Shown: piece after piece, positions 15,937 through 25,372 of the stretch | Layout of the letters: each line of letters begins with the position of its first letter | Numbering within the stretch: the first letter of the stretch is position 1 | NCBI RefSeq assembly: GCF_037201805.1 | Contig: NZ_CP147404.1 | Coordinates: 2,690,001 to 2,754,000 of the forward strand | Source: Bacillus sp. FJAT-52991 | GTDB lineage: Bacteria > Bacillota > Bacilli > Bacillales > Domibacillaceae | Direction of reading: 5' to 3' | Length of the DNA: 64,000 nt | Position numbers and translations under genes: made by a program | Notes under the pieces: generated by a model | Databases searched by the model: none | What the model was told of the DNA's origin: nothing | Seen by the model: only the letters and a program-made list of their open reading frames with translations

Positions 15937-18414
15937 TTATAATATTGTACTAGTATCATTTATTGTTTGTAATTCTTCTTCCGATACGAGTACTTCTCGA
16001 GGTTTTCCGGCACGCTGTTCAGAAACAAACCCTTGAGTTTCCATCATTTCCATTAAACGCGCCGCACGATTGTAGCCTATTTTAAAATGTCTTTGCAATA
16101 AAGAAGTCGACGCGCCCCCTTGATGAACGATAAACTCACATGCTTCAGGGAACAGCTCATCTTCTGTCTCTTGCACTTGGGCTTTTTTCAACAACTCTTC
16201 CTGTTTAAACAGATAGTTTGGTTGTTGTTCTTTTCGCACATGCTCGACCACCGCGTCAATTTCATCATCTGATACGAAAGTACCTTGTAGACGGACCGTT
16301 TCTGAAGAGCCATTATTTAAAAACAACATATCGCCGCGTCCTAATAATTTTTCCGCCCCACCACTGTCAATAATCGTTCGTGAATCAACTTGAGAAGAAA
16401 CGGAAAAAGCAATTCGCGTTGGAATATTCGCTTTAATCAGTCCTGTGATGACGTCTACACTCGGTCGCTGTGTAGCGACAATTAAATGAATGCCACAGGC
16501 GCGAGCTTTTTGAGCAATACGGCAAATGGCTTCTTCGACATCGACAGGCGACATCATCATTAAGTCCGCTAATTCATCAATAATAATGACAATAAACGGA
16601 AGATGCTCGCTTTTATTCCCTAATTTTTCGGCTTTCTCGTTAAACTTTGTAATGTCACGAACACCTGCATGAACAAATAACTCATAGCGGCGCTCCATTT
16701 CTTCTACCGCCCATTTTAAGGCAGCCGTTGCCGCTTTTACATCGGTAATCACTGGACTCACTAAATGCGGGATGCCGTTATAGGGAGCTAATTCAACCAT
16801 TTTCGGGTCAATGAGCAATAATTTCAATTCATGTGGTGCCGCTTTGTAAAGCAAGCTAACAAGAATCGAGTTAATACACACACTTTTTCCGGAACCAGTG
16901 GCTCCAGCAATTAAGCCATGCGGCATTTTCTTCAAATCAAGCACGACTGGATCACCGGAAATGTTTAAACCAAGCGCAGATGTAAGCGGAGAAGGATCGT
17001 TATTAAACTCCTCACTTTTGATGATTTCACTAATCAACACCGGGCGACTTTCCTTATTAGGCACTTCAATACCGATCACTTGAGTGCCAGGAATAGGCGC
17101 TTCAATGCGAAGGTTGCGAGCAGCCAGGCTTAGCTTAATATCATCAGATAGATTCGTAATCTTACTCACTTTTACACCTGGTTCTGGCTCAACTTCAAAC
17201 CGAGTAACAGAAGGACCGACAGTGACATTGACAACAGAGGCTTTCACATTGAAATTTTTAAACGTTTCATTCAGCACCTGACTTTGATGTTCGACCCACT
17301 CATGACTCGCTTCTTGATACGAAGGAGGCTGTAAATAAGATAAGGTGGGGAAGACATAATGCTCTGCCGTTACCTCTTTTTCTAGCTGTTCTGATAGATC
17401 CAATGCCTCTTCTTGCGGTTGGACAGGCTCAACGATCACTTCTTGTTGCACATCGGCGCCTTTAGAAGCGGTTGGCGTTACTGTGGCAACTTCTTTCTTT
17501 TGTTCTTTTTGTTTTTTCCACAAGTCTCGATCGTTCTTGGACATGATCACATTAAATGGTGTTTGTCTTCGGCGCTGCTTTCGTTCCTCGGCGCGAGAAT
17601 GAGCTTTCTCATCCGGTAATTTACCTTCTTTGTTGGAACTAGGCGCAGCCAATTCTTTTTGTTCTACTTGAGCTTGAGATGAGCTCACTTCGTTTTGAAT
17701 GGCCTCCTCTACGCAATAATGTTTCTCATTCAACAGCTGAGCTTCATTATTTGAGACAAACACAGACTGTTGTTGCTCCACTTCTGCTTGAGGCAAGTGT
17801 TGTTCTGCTTTGATTGACTCCTCCATTTCTACTTCTTGCTTGACAGGTAGTGTTGGAGGTGAAAAAGCCGCTTCCACTTCGATATCAAATACTTTCTGCT
17901 TCTCTTCCTCTTTAAACAACAACAATGGCTCTTCTTTCGCTACTGACTGTTGCAGAGGCTCTTGTTGAATCAAAGGCTCAATGATTTCTTCTTGCTTGAC
18001 AGATGGCTTTTTATATCCATAAATCGGCGACGGAATTTCTGTTGGTCTAAATGGTCGCTTAGACACCCGACTCTCACTATTGACGGACCCAACCGATGGA
18101 TAAGGCTTTCTTGCTTTTGGTTCCTCATCACAAAATGATTCTCTTGGCATTCGCTCTCTTGTCGGACGTGTCCATTCATTTGAATAAGCTGGAAAGCGAA
18201 ACTCCCTCGACGGGTATTGATAGGTCACCTTTGTCACTATTTCTGGTCCGTCTTTTTGCTTCAACTTAAGTGGAACAAACGATCGCTTCTCTTCTTTTTT
18301 CGGCTGTTCTGGTACTTCATCTTTCTTCTCTTCTATCGTTTCTTCTACTTCTTCATCTATTTCAATTTCGATTTCTTCTCGGAACAATCCCATAAATTTC
18401 TTGAACAAACTCAA
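15937..18414 (-). CDS. sftA: DNA translocase SftA (FtsK/SpoIIIE family)
   Basis: SftA is the soluble FtsK-like motor that moves chromosome DNA away from the closing septum. About 825 residues: a long, acidic, Glu/Gln-rich N-terminal region without membrane helices (unlike SpoIIIE), then the motor with the Walker A loop GATGSGKSV near residue 508 and Walker B IIIDELADLMM, and a C-terminal winged-helix gamma domain (SLLQRHFKIGYNRAARLME). The start taken is a TTG giving MSLFKKF, like the MSWLHKF start of B. subtilis, with GAAAGAG 8 bp upstream. An ATG two codons earlier is nearly on top of that site. In B. subtilis ytpR precedes it; here it is missing. Confidence 0.93.
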   Translation of the reverse strand: MSLFKKFMGLFREEIEIEIDEEVEETIEEKKDEVPEQPKKEEKRSFVPLKLKQKDGPEIVTKVTYQYPSREFRFPAYSNEWTRPTRERMPRESFCDEEPKARKPYPSVGSVNSESRVSKRPFRPTEIPSPIYGYKKPSVKQEEIIEPLIQQEPLQQSVAKEEPLLLFKEEEKQKVFDIEVEAAFSPPTLPVKQEVEMEESIKAEQHLPQAEVEQQQSVFVSNNEAQLLNEKHYCVEEAIQNEVSSSQAQVEQKELAAPSSNKEGKLPDEKAHSRAEERKQRRRQTPFNVIMSKNDRDLWKKQKEQKKEVATVTPTASKGADVQQEVIVEPVQPQEEALDLSEQLEKEVTAEHYVFPTLSYLQPPSYQEASHEWVEHQSQVLNETFKNFNVKASVVNVTVGPSVTRFEVEPEPGVKVSKITNLSDDIKLSLAARNLRIEAPIPGTQVIGIEVPNKESRPVLISEIIKSEEFNNDPSPLTSALGLNISGDPVVLDLKKMPHGLIAGATGSGKSVCINSILVSLLYKAAPHELKLLLIDPKMVELAPYNGIPHLVSPVITDVKAATAALKWAVEEMERRYELFVHAGVRDITKFNEKAEKLGNKSEHLPFIVIIIDELADLMMMSPVDVEEAICRIAQKARACGIHLIVATQRPSVDVITGLIKANIPTRIAFSVSSQVDSRTIIDSGGAEKLLGRGDMLFLNNGSSETVRLQGTFVSDDEIDAVVEHVRKEQQPNYLFKQEELLKKAQVQETEDELFPEACEFIVHQGGASTSLLQRHFKIGYNRAARLMEMMETQGFVSEQRAGKPREVLVSEEELQTINDTSTIL

Positions 18415-18556
18415 GGTCATCACTCTTTCTATGTAAAGAATCACTTTACATTTTAACAGTTTTCTTTTCTTTTTTGATAGAGAAATTTGAGCCATTGAGC
18501 CTTTTATCCTACTTCAGACAATCACCAACAAATGAAGCTCTTTCTAAAACGACTTC

Positions 18557-19354
18557 TTACTGTTTCGTGCGACCTTTCGCCATAATAAAGATCGGCTCCA
18601 ATCGATCATGTTCATACATAAAGGAAAGAGCCGTCACTGGTATATGACCATTTGTGAAGAAGCTCATTGTCATTTGCGCTAACACATCATAGCCCGTTTC
18701 ATTCCGAATATCTCCAATGATCAATACATCCCCATGAGGTACAGAAACCGTCATTTCCCCTTCTACTTGCTGACTCATATCTTTCAAAAATTTATCATTT
18801 AACAAACGGCTCGCATCGTAACCATCATTTGTATTTAAAAAATAAAATATATTGCCAGCCACTTCATCTCTTTTTAACTCTGTCGATAACGAACGCAAAT
18901 TAAAGCGAGCCATTTCTCGAATGCTCTCTGCGCTCCAGTTTTCTTTTTTCATTAAGCTTTCGTCGATCAGGCGGTATGTATTCCCAAGGTCCAGTGCGTA
19001 ATAAATTCTTGTCTCCGCTGTATGGTCATCGGTAAAGAACGGCATGCCTTCCGCAGCCTCTTTCGGAAACGAGGTCGAACGAATGACTGGAAAAATCCGC
19101 TTTTCCTGCTGGGCTAAAGAAGGTGTTTTTCCCATAACAGCTAGAGCTTCTTCCACATAGTAAGCAACCTCATCAATCGCTTTTTCTTTATGCTGCTTCC
19201 ACTTGGCGATAATACCTGGCAAAGAAATGGTGATTCCTTTTTTTGTTTCTACATTTTCTATTCTTAATTCGTCTTTTTCCCGATCGTAAGAAAAAGAACG
19301 CTGATCCCCTTGAAGTCGTTCTTCAAGAATTCGTTTGAGTTGTTTTGAATCCAT
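18557..19354 (-). CDS. ytpQ: YtpQ, DUF1444 family protein
   Basis: The 265-residue cytoplasmic protein belongs to the DUF1444 family (YtpQ), with no membrane segment or known catalytic motif. Segments such as DRRF-like [22 protein letters not shown] and [11 protein letters not shown] are family-typical from memory. ATG follows AGGAGGG. It lies between the thioredoxin gene ytpP and sftA. Function is unknown; in this organism ytpR, usually the next gene, is absent. Confidence 0.87.
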   Translation of the reverse strand: MDSKQLKRILEERLQGDQRSFSYDREKDELRIENVETKKGITISLPGIIAKWKQHKEKAIDEVAYYVEEALAVMGKTPSLAQQEKRIFPVIRSTSFPKEAAEGMPFFTDDHTAETRIYYALDLGNTYRLIDESLMKKENWSAESIREMARFNLRSLSTELKRDEVAGNIFYFLNTNDGYDASRLLNDKFLKDMSQQVEGEMTVSVPHGDVLIIGDIRNETGYDVLAQMTMSFFTNGHIPVTALSFMYEHDRLEPIFIMAKGRTKQ

Positions 19355-19369
19355 TTTAACCCTCCTAAT

Positions 19370-19410
19370 GAAAGAGGCCTGGTGCCATCATCAATGAGGA
19401 ACCAGACCTT
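19370..19410 (-). terminator. Hairpin after ytpP, weak terminator
   Basis: GGTCTGGTTCC pairs with GGCACCAGGCC on the minus strand, followed by CTCTTTC. The T-run is short, so partial read-through into ytpQ is likely. Confidence 0.5.
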
Positions 19411-19415
19411 GTGTA

Positions 19416-19727
19416 TTATAACTTTTCGATAAACTGTTCAATTTCCTCTTTCGTTTTTCGGTCTTTGCTAACGAAACGACCAAGTTCCTGCCCATGATCA
19501 AATGCAACAAAGCTAGGTATACCGAAAATATCCATTTCTACGCAAAGATCGATCAATTGATCGCGATCCACATACACAAATGTAAATTCACTATATTTCG
19601 CTTCAATTTCCGGCAAAATCGGTTCAATGACACGGCAATCCGGACACCAGTCAGCGGAAAATAAAAAGATGTGCTTGCCTGATTCTTTCAGCTCTTGAAA
19701 TTCTTCTATTGATGTTAATTGTTTCAT
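19416..19727 (-). CDS. ytpP: Thioredoxin-like protein YtpP
   Basis: The 103-residue thioredoxin-fold protein has the redox pair C28-x-x-C31 in [13 protein letters not shown] and the cis-proline segment FGIPSFVAF. The CPDC active site differs from the CGPC of TrxA and is usual for YtpP. It has been linked to bacillithiol disulfide handling in related species. Its start overlaps the stop of the upstream PTS IIC-like gene by 4 bp, so the two are translationally coupled here. Confidence 0.9.
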   Translation of the reverse strand: MKQLTSIEEFQELKESGKHIFLFSADWCPDCRVIEPILPEIEAKYSEFTFVYVDRDQLIDLCVEMDIFGIPSFVAFDHGQELGRFVSKDRKTKEEIEQFIEKL

Positions 19728-20746
19728 TTCGCGTTCCCTCCCGTTGAGATCGTCATCTGGCCTGGCAATATCCAGCCTTTCTTTCTCATAAATTCAGATA
19801 TCGCTAAGCTTATCACAAGCGGGCCGATAAAATGAAGTAGAAAGACTTGCAAAAAGACAGAGGCTTCAAATCCCATCACAGAAAAGGTCATGATCTGCCC
19901 AACCAAGCCAGAGGTCCCCATTCCTGCACCAGCTGCATTGCTCATCATCGGCCAGACAGTTGTTCCAATCGGAGCTAAAATCGCACCTGCAACCGTCGGC
20001 GGAATCAGTATAAGTGGATGCTGAATGATGTTAGGAACTTGCAACATCGATGTTCCAAGCCCTTGAGCGATAAAACCACCAAATTTATTTTCCCGATAAC
20101 TTGCTACAGCAAAGCCCATCATTTGTGCACTACACCCAATGGTTGCCGCTCCAGCCGCCAGCCCATTTAAGTCGAGCATTAAAGCGATCGCCGCACTCGA
20201 GATCGGAGCGGTTAGTGCCAGCCCCATCAGCACCGCCACTAAAATGCCCATCGTGATCGGTCGCTGCAATGTGGCCCACTCAATCCAACCTCCAAAAAAT
20301 TTCATAAACTGATCAATACCCGGTCCTAAAAAAGCGGCGACCGAATACCCCGTTAAAATTGTCACAAAAGGAGCGACGATAATATCTATCTTTGTCGTTT
20401 GACTAACAGCTTTCCCCACTTCCGTTGCTAATAGTGCTGCCACATAACTGCCGGCAGGCCCGCCAAGTGCCGCACCTGCTGCTCCTGTAATCACGCTAGC
20501 AAACAGCACAAGAGGCGGTGCTTTTAAGCCATATGCCACAGCTGCACCAATGGCTGGTCCCATTAAACCCATCGCCAGTTTGCCCATTTCGACAAGAAAC
20601 GGAAGAGATAATTGCTCACCAATCGTTTTAGTAATAAGTCCAATAATCAATGAACTAAATAGCCCAAGCGCCATAAAGCTAAGCGCATCAACAAAATAAA
20701 CCTTCGGAGATAAAGAAATTCCTTTTTTCTGCAAAAATGTTTTCAT
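19724..20746 (-). CDS. PTS EIIC-like membrane protein (PTS_EIIC_2 family)
   Basis: The 340-residue very hydrophobic protein has about eight to ten membrane helices with many Gly/Ala-rich segments ([38 protein letters not shown]). It fits the family of stand-alone PTS IIC-like proteins found in bacilli and staphylococci, which lack IIA/IIB partners beside them. Substrate is unknown. An imperfect palindrome at 20768-20784 (CTTTTACTAGTGTAAAG) just upstream may be an operator. It is coupled to ytpP by a 4-bp overlap, an arrangement I do not know from B. subtilis. Confidence 0.8.
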   Translation of the reverse strand: MKTFLQKKGISLSPKVYFVDALSFMALGLFSSLIIGLITKTIGEQLSLPFLVEMGKLAMGLMGPAIGAAVAYGLKAPPLVLFASVITGAAGAALGGPAGSYVAALLATEVGKAVSQTTKIDIIVAPFVTILTGYSVAAFLGPGIDQFMKFFGGWIEWATLQRPITMGILVAVLMGLALTAPISSAAIALMLDLNGLAAGAATIGCSAQMMGFAVASYRENKFGGFIAQGLGTSMLQVPNIIQHPLILIPPTVAGAILAPIGTTVWPMMSNAAGAGMGTSGLVGQIMTFSVMGFEASVFLQVFLLHFIGPLVISLAISEFMRKKGWILPGQMTISTGGNAK

Positions 20747-20887
20747 AATGACACCTTCCTTACACCTCTTTTACTAGTGTAAAGACAATTATATACTGGA
20801 TTGTCAACTTAATCAGCATTTATTTTTGATGTTGACTTATCGCTTCACTTATTTTTCCACATAAAAACTATTTCATTCTTTTCTTCT

Positions 20888-20930
20888 AAATGAAAAGAGA
20901 GCACCAAAAACAGCGCTCTCTTTTTCATTA
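20888..20930 (-). terminator. Terminator of ytoP
   Basis: GAAAAAGAGAGC and GCTCTCTTTTC form a stem around GCTGTTTTTG on the minus strand, overlapping the ytoP stop. Confidence 0.8.
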
Positions 20931-22001
20931 ACTTCCTGCTTTAATGCTATCAACAGTTGATTGATCACATGCTTTCACAAGTCGAATAATCAGCTCTTTC
21001 GCTGCCGCATAATCATCGACATGAACAATCGACGCATGCGTATGAATATAGCGTGAGCAAATGCCAATCACAGCACTTGGCACCCCTTCATTAGAGGTAT
21101 GGACACGACCGGCATCAGTTCCTCCTTGAGAGATAAAATACTGATACGGAATTTGATGGGTCTCTGCTGTATCTAACACAAATTCCCGCATGCCGCGATG
21201 AGTGACCATTGTGCGGTCAAAAATACGCAACAAAGCCCCTTTCCCAATTTGTCCAAACTGAGACTTGTCTCCTGACATATCATTGGCCGGGCTGGCATCA
21301 AGCGCAAAGAAAATATCTGGCTGGATCATTTCCGCCGCCGTCTGAGCTCCTCGTAGGCCGACTTCCTCTTGAACAGTCGCTCCTGAATAGAGCATATTTG
21401 GCAGTTTTTCATCCTTTAATTCTTTTAATAACTCAATCGCCAGTCCGCAACCGTAGCGATTGTCCCATGCTTTGGCAAGAACTTTCTTCTCATTCGCCAT
21501 CGGAGTAAACGAAGAAACGGGAACAATTTGCTGTCCAGGCTTAATGCCGATTTTTTTCGCATCCTCGCGATTATCTGCCCCAATATCAATCAACATATTT
21601 TTGATCGACATTGGCTTTTGGCGCAACGCCTCGCTTAATAAATGCGGCGGAATGGAACCAACCACTCCAATGACTGGACCGTGATCAGTGATAATTTCCA
21701 CGCGCTGAGCAAGAAGTACTTGACTCCACCATCCTCCAAGCGTTTGAAATCGAATCATGCCATTCTCAGTAATATCGGTTACCATAAAACCAACTTCGTC
21801 CATATGCCCCGCTACCAGGACAGTCGGACCAGACTCATTTCCTTTTTTCAAGCCAAAGATGCTACCAAGACCATCTTGAATGATTTCATCCGAATAAGGC
21901 GTTAACATTTTTCGCATAAACGCACGTACTTGATGCTCATTTCCAGAAGTGCCAGGTAGCTCTGTTAATGTTTTAAACAGCTCCATTGTTTCTTGATTCA
22001 T
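20928..22001 (-). CDS. ytoP: M42 family glutamyl aminopeptidase YtoP
   Basis: This 357-residue dinuclear-metal aminopeptidase of the M42 family trims N-terminal residues from peptides in the cytoplasm. Visible metal and catalytic motifs are [11 protein letters not shown], the bridging aspartate in AKAWDNRYG, the catalytic Glu pair in [22 protein letters not shown], and the histidine in [13 protein letters not shown]. The ATG at 22001 is 6 bp from GGGGAG; a GTG one codon earlier is too close. It is a single-gene unit ending at a strong terminator. Confidence 0.93.
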   Translation of the reverse strand: MNQETMELFKTLTELPGTSGNEHQVRAFMRKMLTPYSDEIIQDGLGSIFGLKKGNESGPTVLVAGHMDEVGFMVTDITENGMIRFQTLGGWWSQVLLAQRVEIITDHGPVIGVVGSIPPHLLSEALRQKPMSIKNMLIDIGADNREDAKKIGIKPGQQIVPVSSFTPMANEKKVLAKAWDNRYGCGLAIELLKELKDEKLPNMLYSGATVQEEVGLRGAQTAAEMIQPDIFFALDASPANDMSGDKSQFGQIGKGALLRIFDRTMVTHRGMREFVLDTAETHQIPYQYFISQGGTDAGRVHTSNEGVPSAVIGICSRYIHTHASIVHVDDYAAAKELIIRLVKACDQSTVDSIKAGS

Positions 22002-22150
22002 CACTAACTCCCCTTTGAATTAAATTCCCCAATGAAAAAGGCTTATGTTTTATCTTACAGAAAATTTTCCTTTCTTGCTACTTAAGGGGAAGAAGCATCA
22101 CTGTCGAATTTTTTCTTTTTTCAAAAAAAATAGTATTTTTATTGCAGAAA

Positions 22151-22180
22151 TTTCAATTAATTTGTGATTTGCTGTATAAT
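22151..22180 (+). promoter_or_regulatory. Putative promoter of ytzB
   Basis: TTTCAA (22151-22156), an 18-bp spacer and a perfect TATAAT (22175-22180), 33 bp before ytzB. Confidence 0.45.
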
Positions 22181-22213
22181 GATTAATAATCTATAAAAAT
22201 AGGAGTGAAATTG

Positions 22214-22534
22214 ATGAAATTTAGTTGGAGCACATTTATTTTAGGAGCAGCGGCTGGTGCAGCTAGTGCGCTTCTTGTACAACAAAACGTAACAAACACA
22301 GCTTCCGCTTCTGCTGAGAGAGCATTGAAGGAAGTAAAGGAAGCTTTTAAAGGGGAAGGCACGATTGACGGTTCTTGGGTGAAAATGAAACCTGAACCAA
22401 TGAACAAAACAGGTATGAACAAAATGGTCTATAAAGGCGGCGTTTCCCGTACAATTGACCAAAATCGTGAGCAATTTGAGTTTATCGCGGACTCTCGTAC
22501 AGGCACGATTATGGATGTATATAAAACGAACTAA
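22214..22534 (+). CDS. ytzB: YtzB, PepSY-domain protein
   Basis: The 106-residue protein starts with a membrane/signal segment (FSWSTFILGAAAGAASALLV) and continues with a small PepSY-like domain (VKEAFKGEGTIDGSWVKM to FEFIADSRTGTIMDVYKT). It is probably exported and anchored. ATG lies 8 bp from AGGAG. PepSY domains often modulate proteases; its actual role is unknown. It is transcribed alone between divergent ytoP and convergent ytnP. Confidence 0.85.
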   Translation: MKFSWSTFILGAAAGAASALLVQQNVTNTASASAERALKEVKEAFKGEGTIDGSWVKMKPEPMNKTGMNKMVYKGGVSRTIDQNREQFEFIADSRTGTIMDVYKTN

Positions 22535-22537
22535 TAT

Positions 22538-22575
22538 GAAAGAGGCGATCTTTTTTAACAAGATCGCCTCTTTTT
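22538..22575. terminator. Bidirectional terminator between ytzB and ytnP
   Basis: AAAGAGGCGATCTT / AAGATCGCCTCTTT stem with T-runs on both strands, between two convergent genes. Confidence 0.88.
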
Positions 22576-22578
22576 ATA

Positions 22579-23430
22579 TTAAACTATGATTTTTTCCCTT
22601 TTAATGCAGTCGATGAGTTCCCCGCTCTCATTCCATTTCACTGCACGATACATCGCATCATGATAAAAAATAAACCAAGCACCTTTTTTCATTCCTTCTG
22701 GCAAATATTGTTGCTTCATGGCAATCGAGTCCATTGGATAATCATCAAACGCAAGCACCCATAACACATTTTGATGAGCATGAGTAGGCATTAAATCGGC
22801 CATATGAATCAATGTTTCTTCGCCACTCTCAATAATAATGATCGAATGACCGTCACTGTGACCACCAGAGTGAATCATTTTCACCCCTGGCACCACTTCT
22901 AATTCTTCTTTAAACGTTTGGACTTGTTCGGTAATCGCTTCCCAATTCTCTTTCCAATACGTGTTTTTCGAGCGGATATTTGGTTCCCTCATTTCCTTCC
23001 ACTCTGTTTCCGATGTGTAAATAATAGCGTTTGGAAAGGCAGAAGCAAGCTTGCCATCCACCACTTTTGTTAATCCTAGGGCATGATCAAAATGCATATG
23101 CGTCATAATAACGATATCAATATCCTCAGGCGTCAACCCTAGTTCCTTCAGTGAATATTCGACTTGAGATTCCTCGGCTACTCCATAATTTCGTTTTTGC
23201 TTGTCTGATAGTCGGTTGTTGCCAAGCCCCGATTCAATTAAGATATTCTTCCCATCCAGTTGAAAGAATATCGGATCATTCCTTAGCTCAATTTGATTCT
23301 TTTCATTTACAGAGTATTTACGCGACCACAATGGTTTAGGCACGACTCCAAACATCGCTCCCCCATCTAAATTAGTGGCTCCCCCATTCAACCATGTCAA
23401 TGTCAGCTCCCCAACTTTCATTGTTTCCAT
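22579..23430 (-). CDS. ytnP: YtnP, metallo-beta-lactamase-fold hydrolase (quorum-quenching lactonase family)
   Basis: The 283-residue protein has the metallo-beta-lactamase metal site [10 protein letters not shown], a downstream histidine in [10 protein letters not shown], and an aspartate/histidine pair in [13 protein letters not shown]. subtilis YtnP degrades a streptomycete signalling lactone and hydrolyses acyl-homoserine lactones in vitro. The chosen ATG gives [11 protein letters not shown] and has GGGGAGGA at good spacing; the frame extends 37 codons upstream without homology. It follows trmB in the same direction after 170 bp. Confidence 0.88.
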   Translation of the reverse strand: METMKVGELTLTWLNGGATNLDGGAMFGVVPKPLWSRKYSVNEKNQIELRNDPIFFQLDGKNILIESGLGNNRLSDKQKRNYGVAEESQVEYSLKELGLTPEDIDIVIMTHMHFDHALGLTKVVDGKLASAFPNAIIYTSETEWKEMREPNIRSKNTYWKENWEAITEQVQTFKEELEVVPGVKMIHSGGHSDGHSIIIIESGEETLIHMADLMPTHAHQNVLWVLAFDDYPMDSIAMKQQYLPEGMKKGAWFIFYHDAMYRAVKWNESGELIDCIKREKIIV

Positions 23431-23600
23431 TTCGATTCCTCCCCTTTGTTCGACTACCACATAATTGTAACACTTTTTCGACAATTGTACTAATAGGTCT
23501 GTTTCCCTTAGAAAAACACAAAAAATGCCTGAATCTCCCACTTAAACCATCTTAATGACAGCTTTCCTTAGCGGAAAATCCAAGCATTTTCATGAATAAC

Positions 23601-24239
23601 TTATCGATATTTTACTTCAGAACGATAAATTCTTTGACCTTTTGCAGAAAATTTCTCTTCGTATTCAGTCATAATGTTGCCTTCGAAATCACTTTTATGC
23701 AGATCTAAACTAACATAAGTTAATAAAAGTCCGTAGTCTGAAAAGCTTTTCAGCGAGTATTCAAACAGTCCTTGATTATCGGTTTTAAAATGAATCTCGC
23801 CGTCTTCAGGCATGATATCTTCATATAGCTTTAAAAATGTTTTATATGTTAATCGACGTTTTTCATGACGCGCTTTCGGCCACGGATCAGAAAAATTCAA
23901 ATATACGCGATCGACATCACCTTTAGCAAAATAATCGGCCAAATTTTTGGCGTCAACATTTAACAGCTTCAAGTTAGGAAGTTCCGCCTCAATTAAACGA
24001 TCTAAAGCAGACACAATCACGCTTTCATATAATTCAATCCCAATAAAATTAATATCTGGATGCGCTTTAGCCATTCCAGTAACAAATTGACCTTTTCCCG
24101 TCCCTACTTCAATGTAGATCGGGTTATCATTGCCAAATACTTCTTCCCACTTTCCTTTATGCTCCGCTGGATTAGCTACCACGTACTGTGGATGAGTTTC
24201 AATTTTCTCTCGAGCCCATGGTTTATTTCTTAATCGCAT
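23601..24239 (-). CDS. trmB: tRNA (guanine-N7-)-methyltransferase TrmB
   Basis: TrmB methylates G46 in the tRNA variable loop using S-adenosylmethionine. The 212-residue protein has MRLRNKPWA at the N-terminus, the SAM-binding [21 protein letters not shown] and the family signature [17 protein letters not shown]. All expected motifs are intact and the length is normal. It follows ytmP by about 67 bp, as in B. subtilis. Confidence 0.96.
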   Translation of the reverse strand: MRLRNKPWAREKIETHPQYVVANPAEHKGKWEEVFGNDNPIYIEVGTGKGQFVTGMAKAHPDINFIGIELYESVIVSALDRLIEAELPNLKLLNVDAKNLADYFAKGDVDRVYLNFSDPWPKARHEKRRLTYKTFLKLYEDIMPEDGEIHFKTDNQGLFEYSLKSFSDYGLLLTYVSLDLHKSDFEGNIMTEYEEKFSAKGQRIYRSEVKYR

Positions 24240-24306
24240 AGCGACACCTCATTCACTTTTTTCTCTCACACCATAACATGACCACAACTGACTTATGAAG
24301 GATTTT

Positions 24307-25089
24307 TCACAGTAGGAATTTTGTTAAATCAGTTAAACCCGCTTCCATCTCTAGTAAGCGATTCGTTTCTTTATCCCACTGAATGGACAATAACATTTGT
24401 GCGATCACATACCACTTCATCCTCAATTGCAAATTCGGAGTGAACGTAAGCCCATAATCTGAAAGCCACGCCTGCCATTCACTCTTGTCTATATATTTAT
24501 ATAACAACATGCCAAGATCAATCGCAGGGTCGCCGATCATCGCTCCATCCCAATCAATTAAAAATAGCTCGTTCTCCTTTGACAACAACCAGTTATTATG
24601 ATTGACATCTCCGTGACAAACGACGTAATGATTATGATTGACCTTTGCCATGTTCTCTTGCAAAAATTGCAAACTCGACAGGACTTCCCTATGCTTCAAG
24701 GTGTCCTCATCTAACCGTATTTGAATCTCCTTCATAATCATTTCAGGAGAAGAAGGTTTGATCCCAATTCTCTCAAGCATGGACAGCAGCGGCTGAGAAG
24801 AATGGATTTTGCACATAAGCTGGGCTACTCGACTCTTTACCATCTCATGCGGCTTTAGCTCTCGCCCTTCAAGCCAATGTTGAGCTGAGACGACATCTCC
24901 ATTTTCTAGCCGTTTCGTCCAGATGAGCTTTGGAACGATGCCCTCAGCAGACAACACGGCCAAAAAAGGGGAAGAGTTCTTTTTTAAAAATAATTGTTGT
25001 CCACCGCATCTAGCAAAGTAAGCCTTGCCTGTTACTCCACCAGCAGGAGTGATTTCCCATTCTTGTCCAAATAAATGTTCCAACTGCAT
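24307..25089 (-). CDS. ytmP: YtmP, aminoglycoside-phosphotransferase-like kinase
   Basis: The 260-residue protein has the APH/choline-kinase fold. The catalytic loop is CHGDVNHNNWLL and the metal-binding loop is LIDWDGAMIGDPAIDLG, both complete. It likely phosphorylates a small molecule such as a sugar or amino alcohol; the substrate is unknown. ATG follows GAAGGTGA. It is paired with trmB downstream as in other bacilli and is separated from amyX by a terminator and 200 bp of noncoding DNA. Confidence 0.9.
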   Translation of the reverse strand: MQLEHLFGQEWEITPAGGVTGKAYFARCGGQQLFLKKNSSPFLAVLSAEGIVPKLIWTKRLENGDVVSAQHWLEGRELKPHEMVKSRVAQLMCKIHSSQPLLSMLERIGIKPSSPEMIMKEIQIRLDEDTLKHREVLSSLQFLQENMAKVNHNHYVVCHGDVNHNNWLLSKENELFLIDWDGAMIGDPAIDLGMLLYKYIDKSEWQAWLSDYGLTFTPNLQLRMKWYVIAQMLLSIQWDKETNRLLEMEAGLTDLTKFLL

Positions 25090-25127
25090 TCACCTTCATT
25101 TTCGTTTAGCTGTCCGTATAATGTGAA

Positions 25128-25171
25128 CAAAAAAGACAGCTATCGAACGTCTGAGCAATAGCTATCTTTTC
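25128..25171 (-). terminator. Hairpin between amyX and ytmP
   Basis: AGATAGCTATTG / CGATAGCTGTCTTTTTT on the minus strand forms a stem with a U-tract, 200 bp past the amyX stop. The rest of the gap (25172-25372) holds no gene that I can see, only short inverted repeats around CTAG. Confidence 0.65.
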
Positions 25172-25372
25172 TTGATAAGCCCGTTACCATCACCTGGCCA
25201 TCATTATAAGTATATTATATTTTACCACGAAACAACTGATTCGGCTATGGGGCGAAGGGAAAGAAAAAAGTCTAGCCTCTCTGCCATCTTATCTTGTATC
25301 CATCACTCTTAACGATACTATATGTTGATCTTTTCTAGCGAAACTAGACATATACAAACACACTTTTTTCTA

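Noticed and set aside
23521-23592. Possible terminator between trmB and ytnP (AAATGCTTG / CAGGCATTT)
   Set aside because: The loop is about 50 bases and the stem includes a G-U pair; too weak to call.
25255-25350. CTAG-containing inverted repeats after amyX
   Set aside because: Short arms with a very long loop and no consistent terminator or operator layout.
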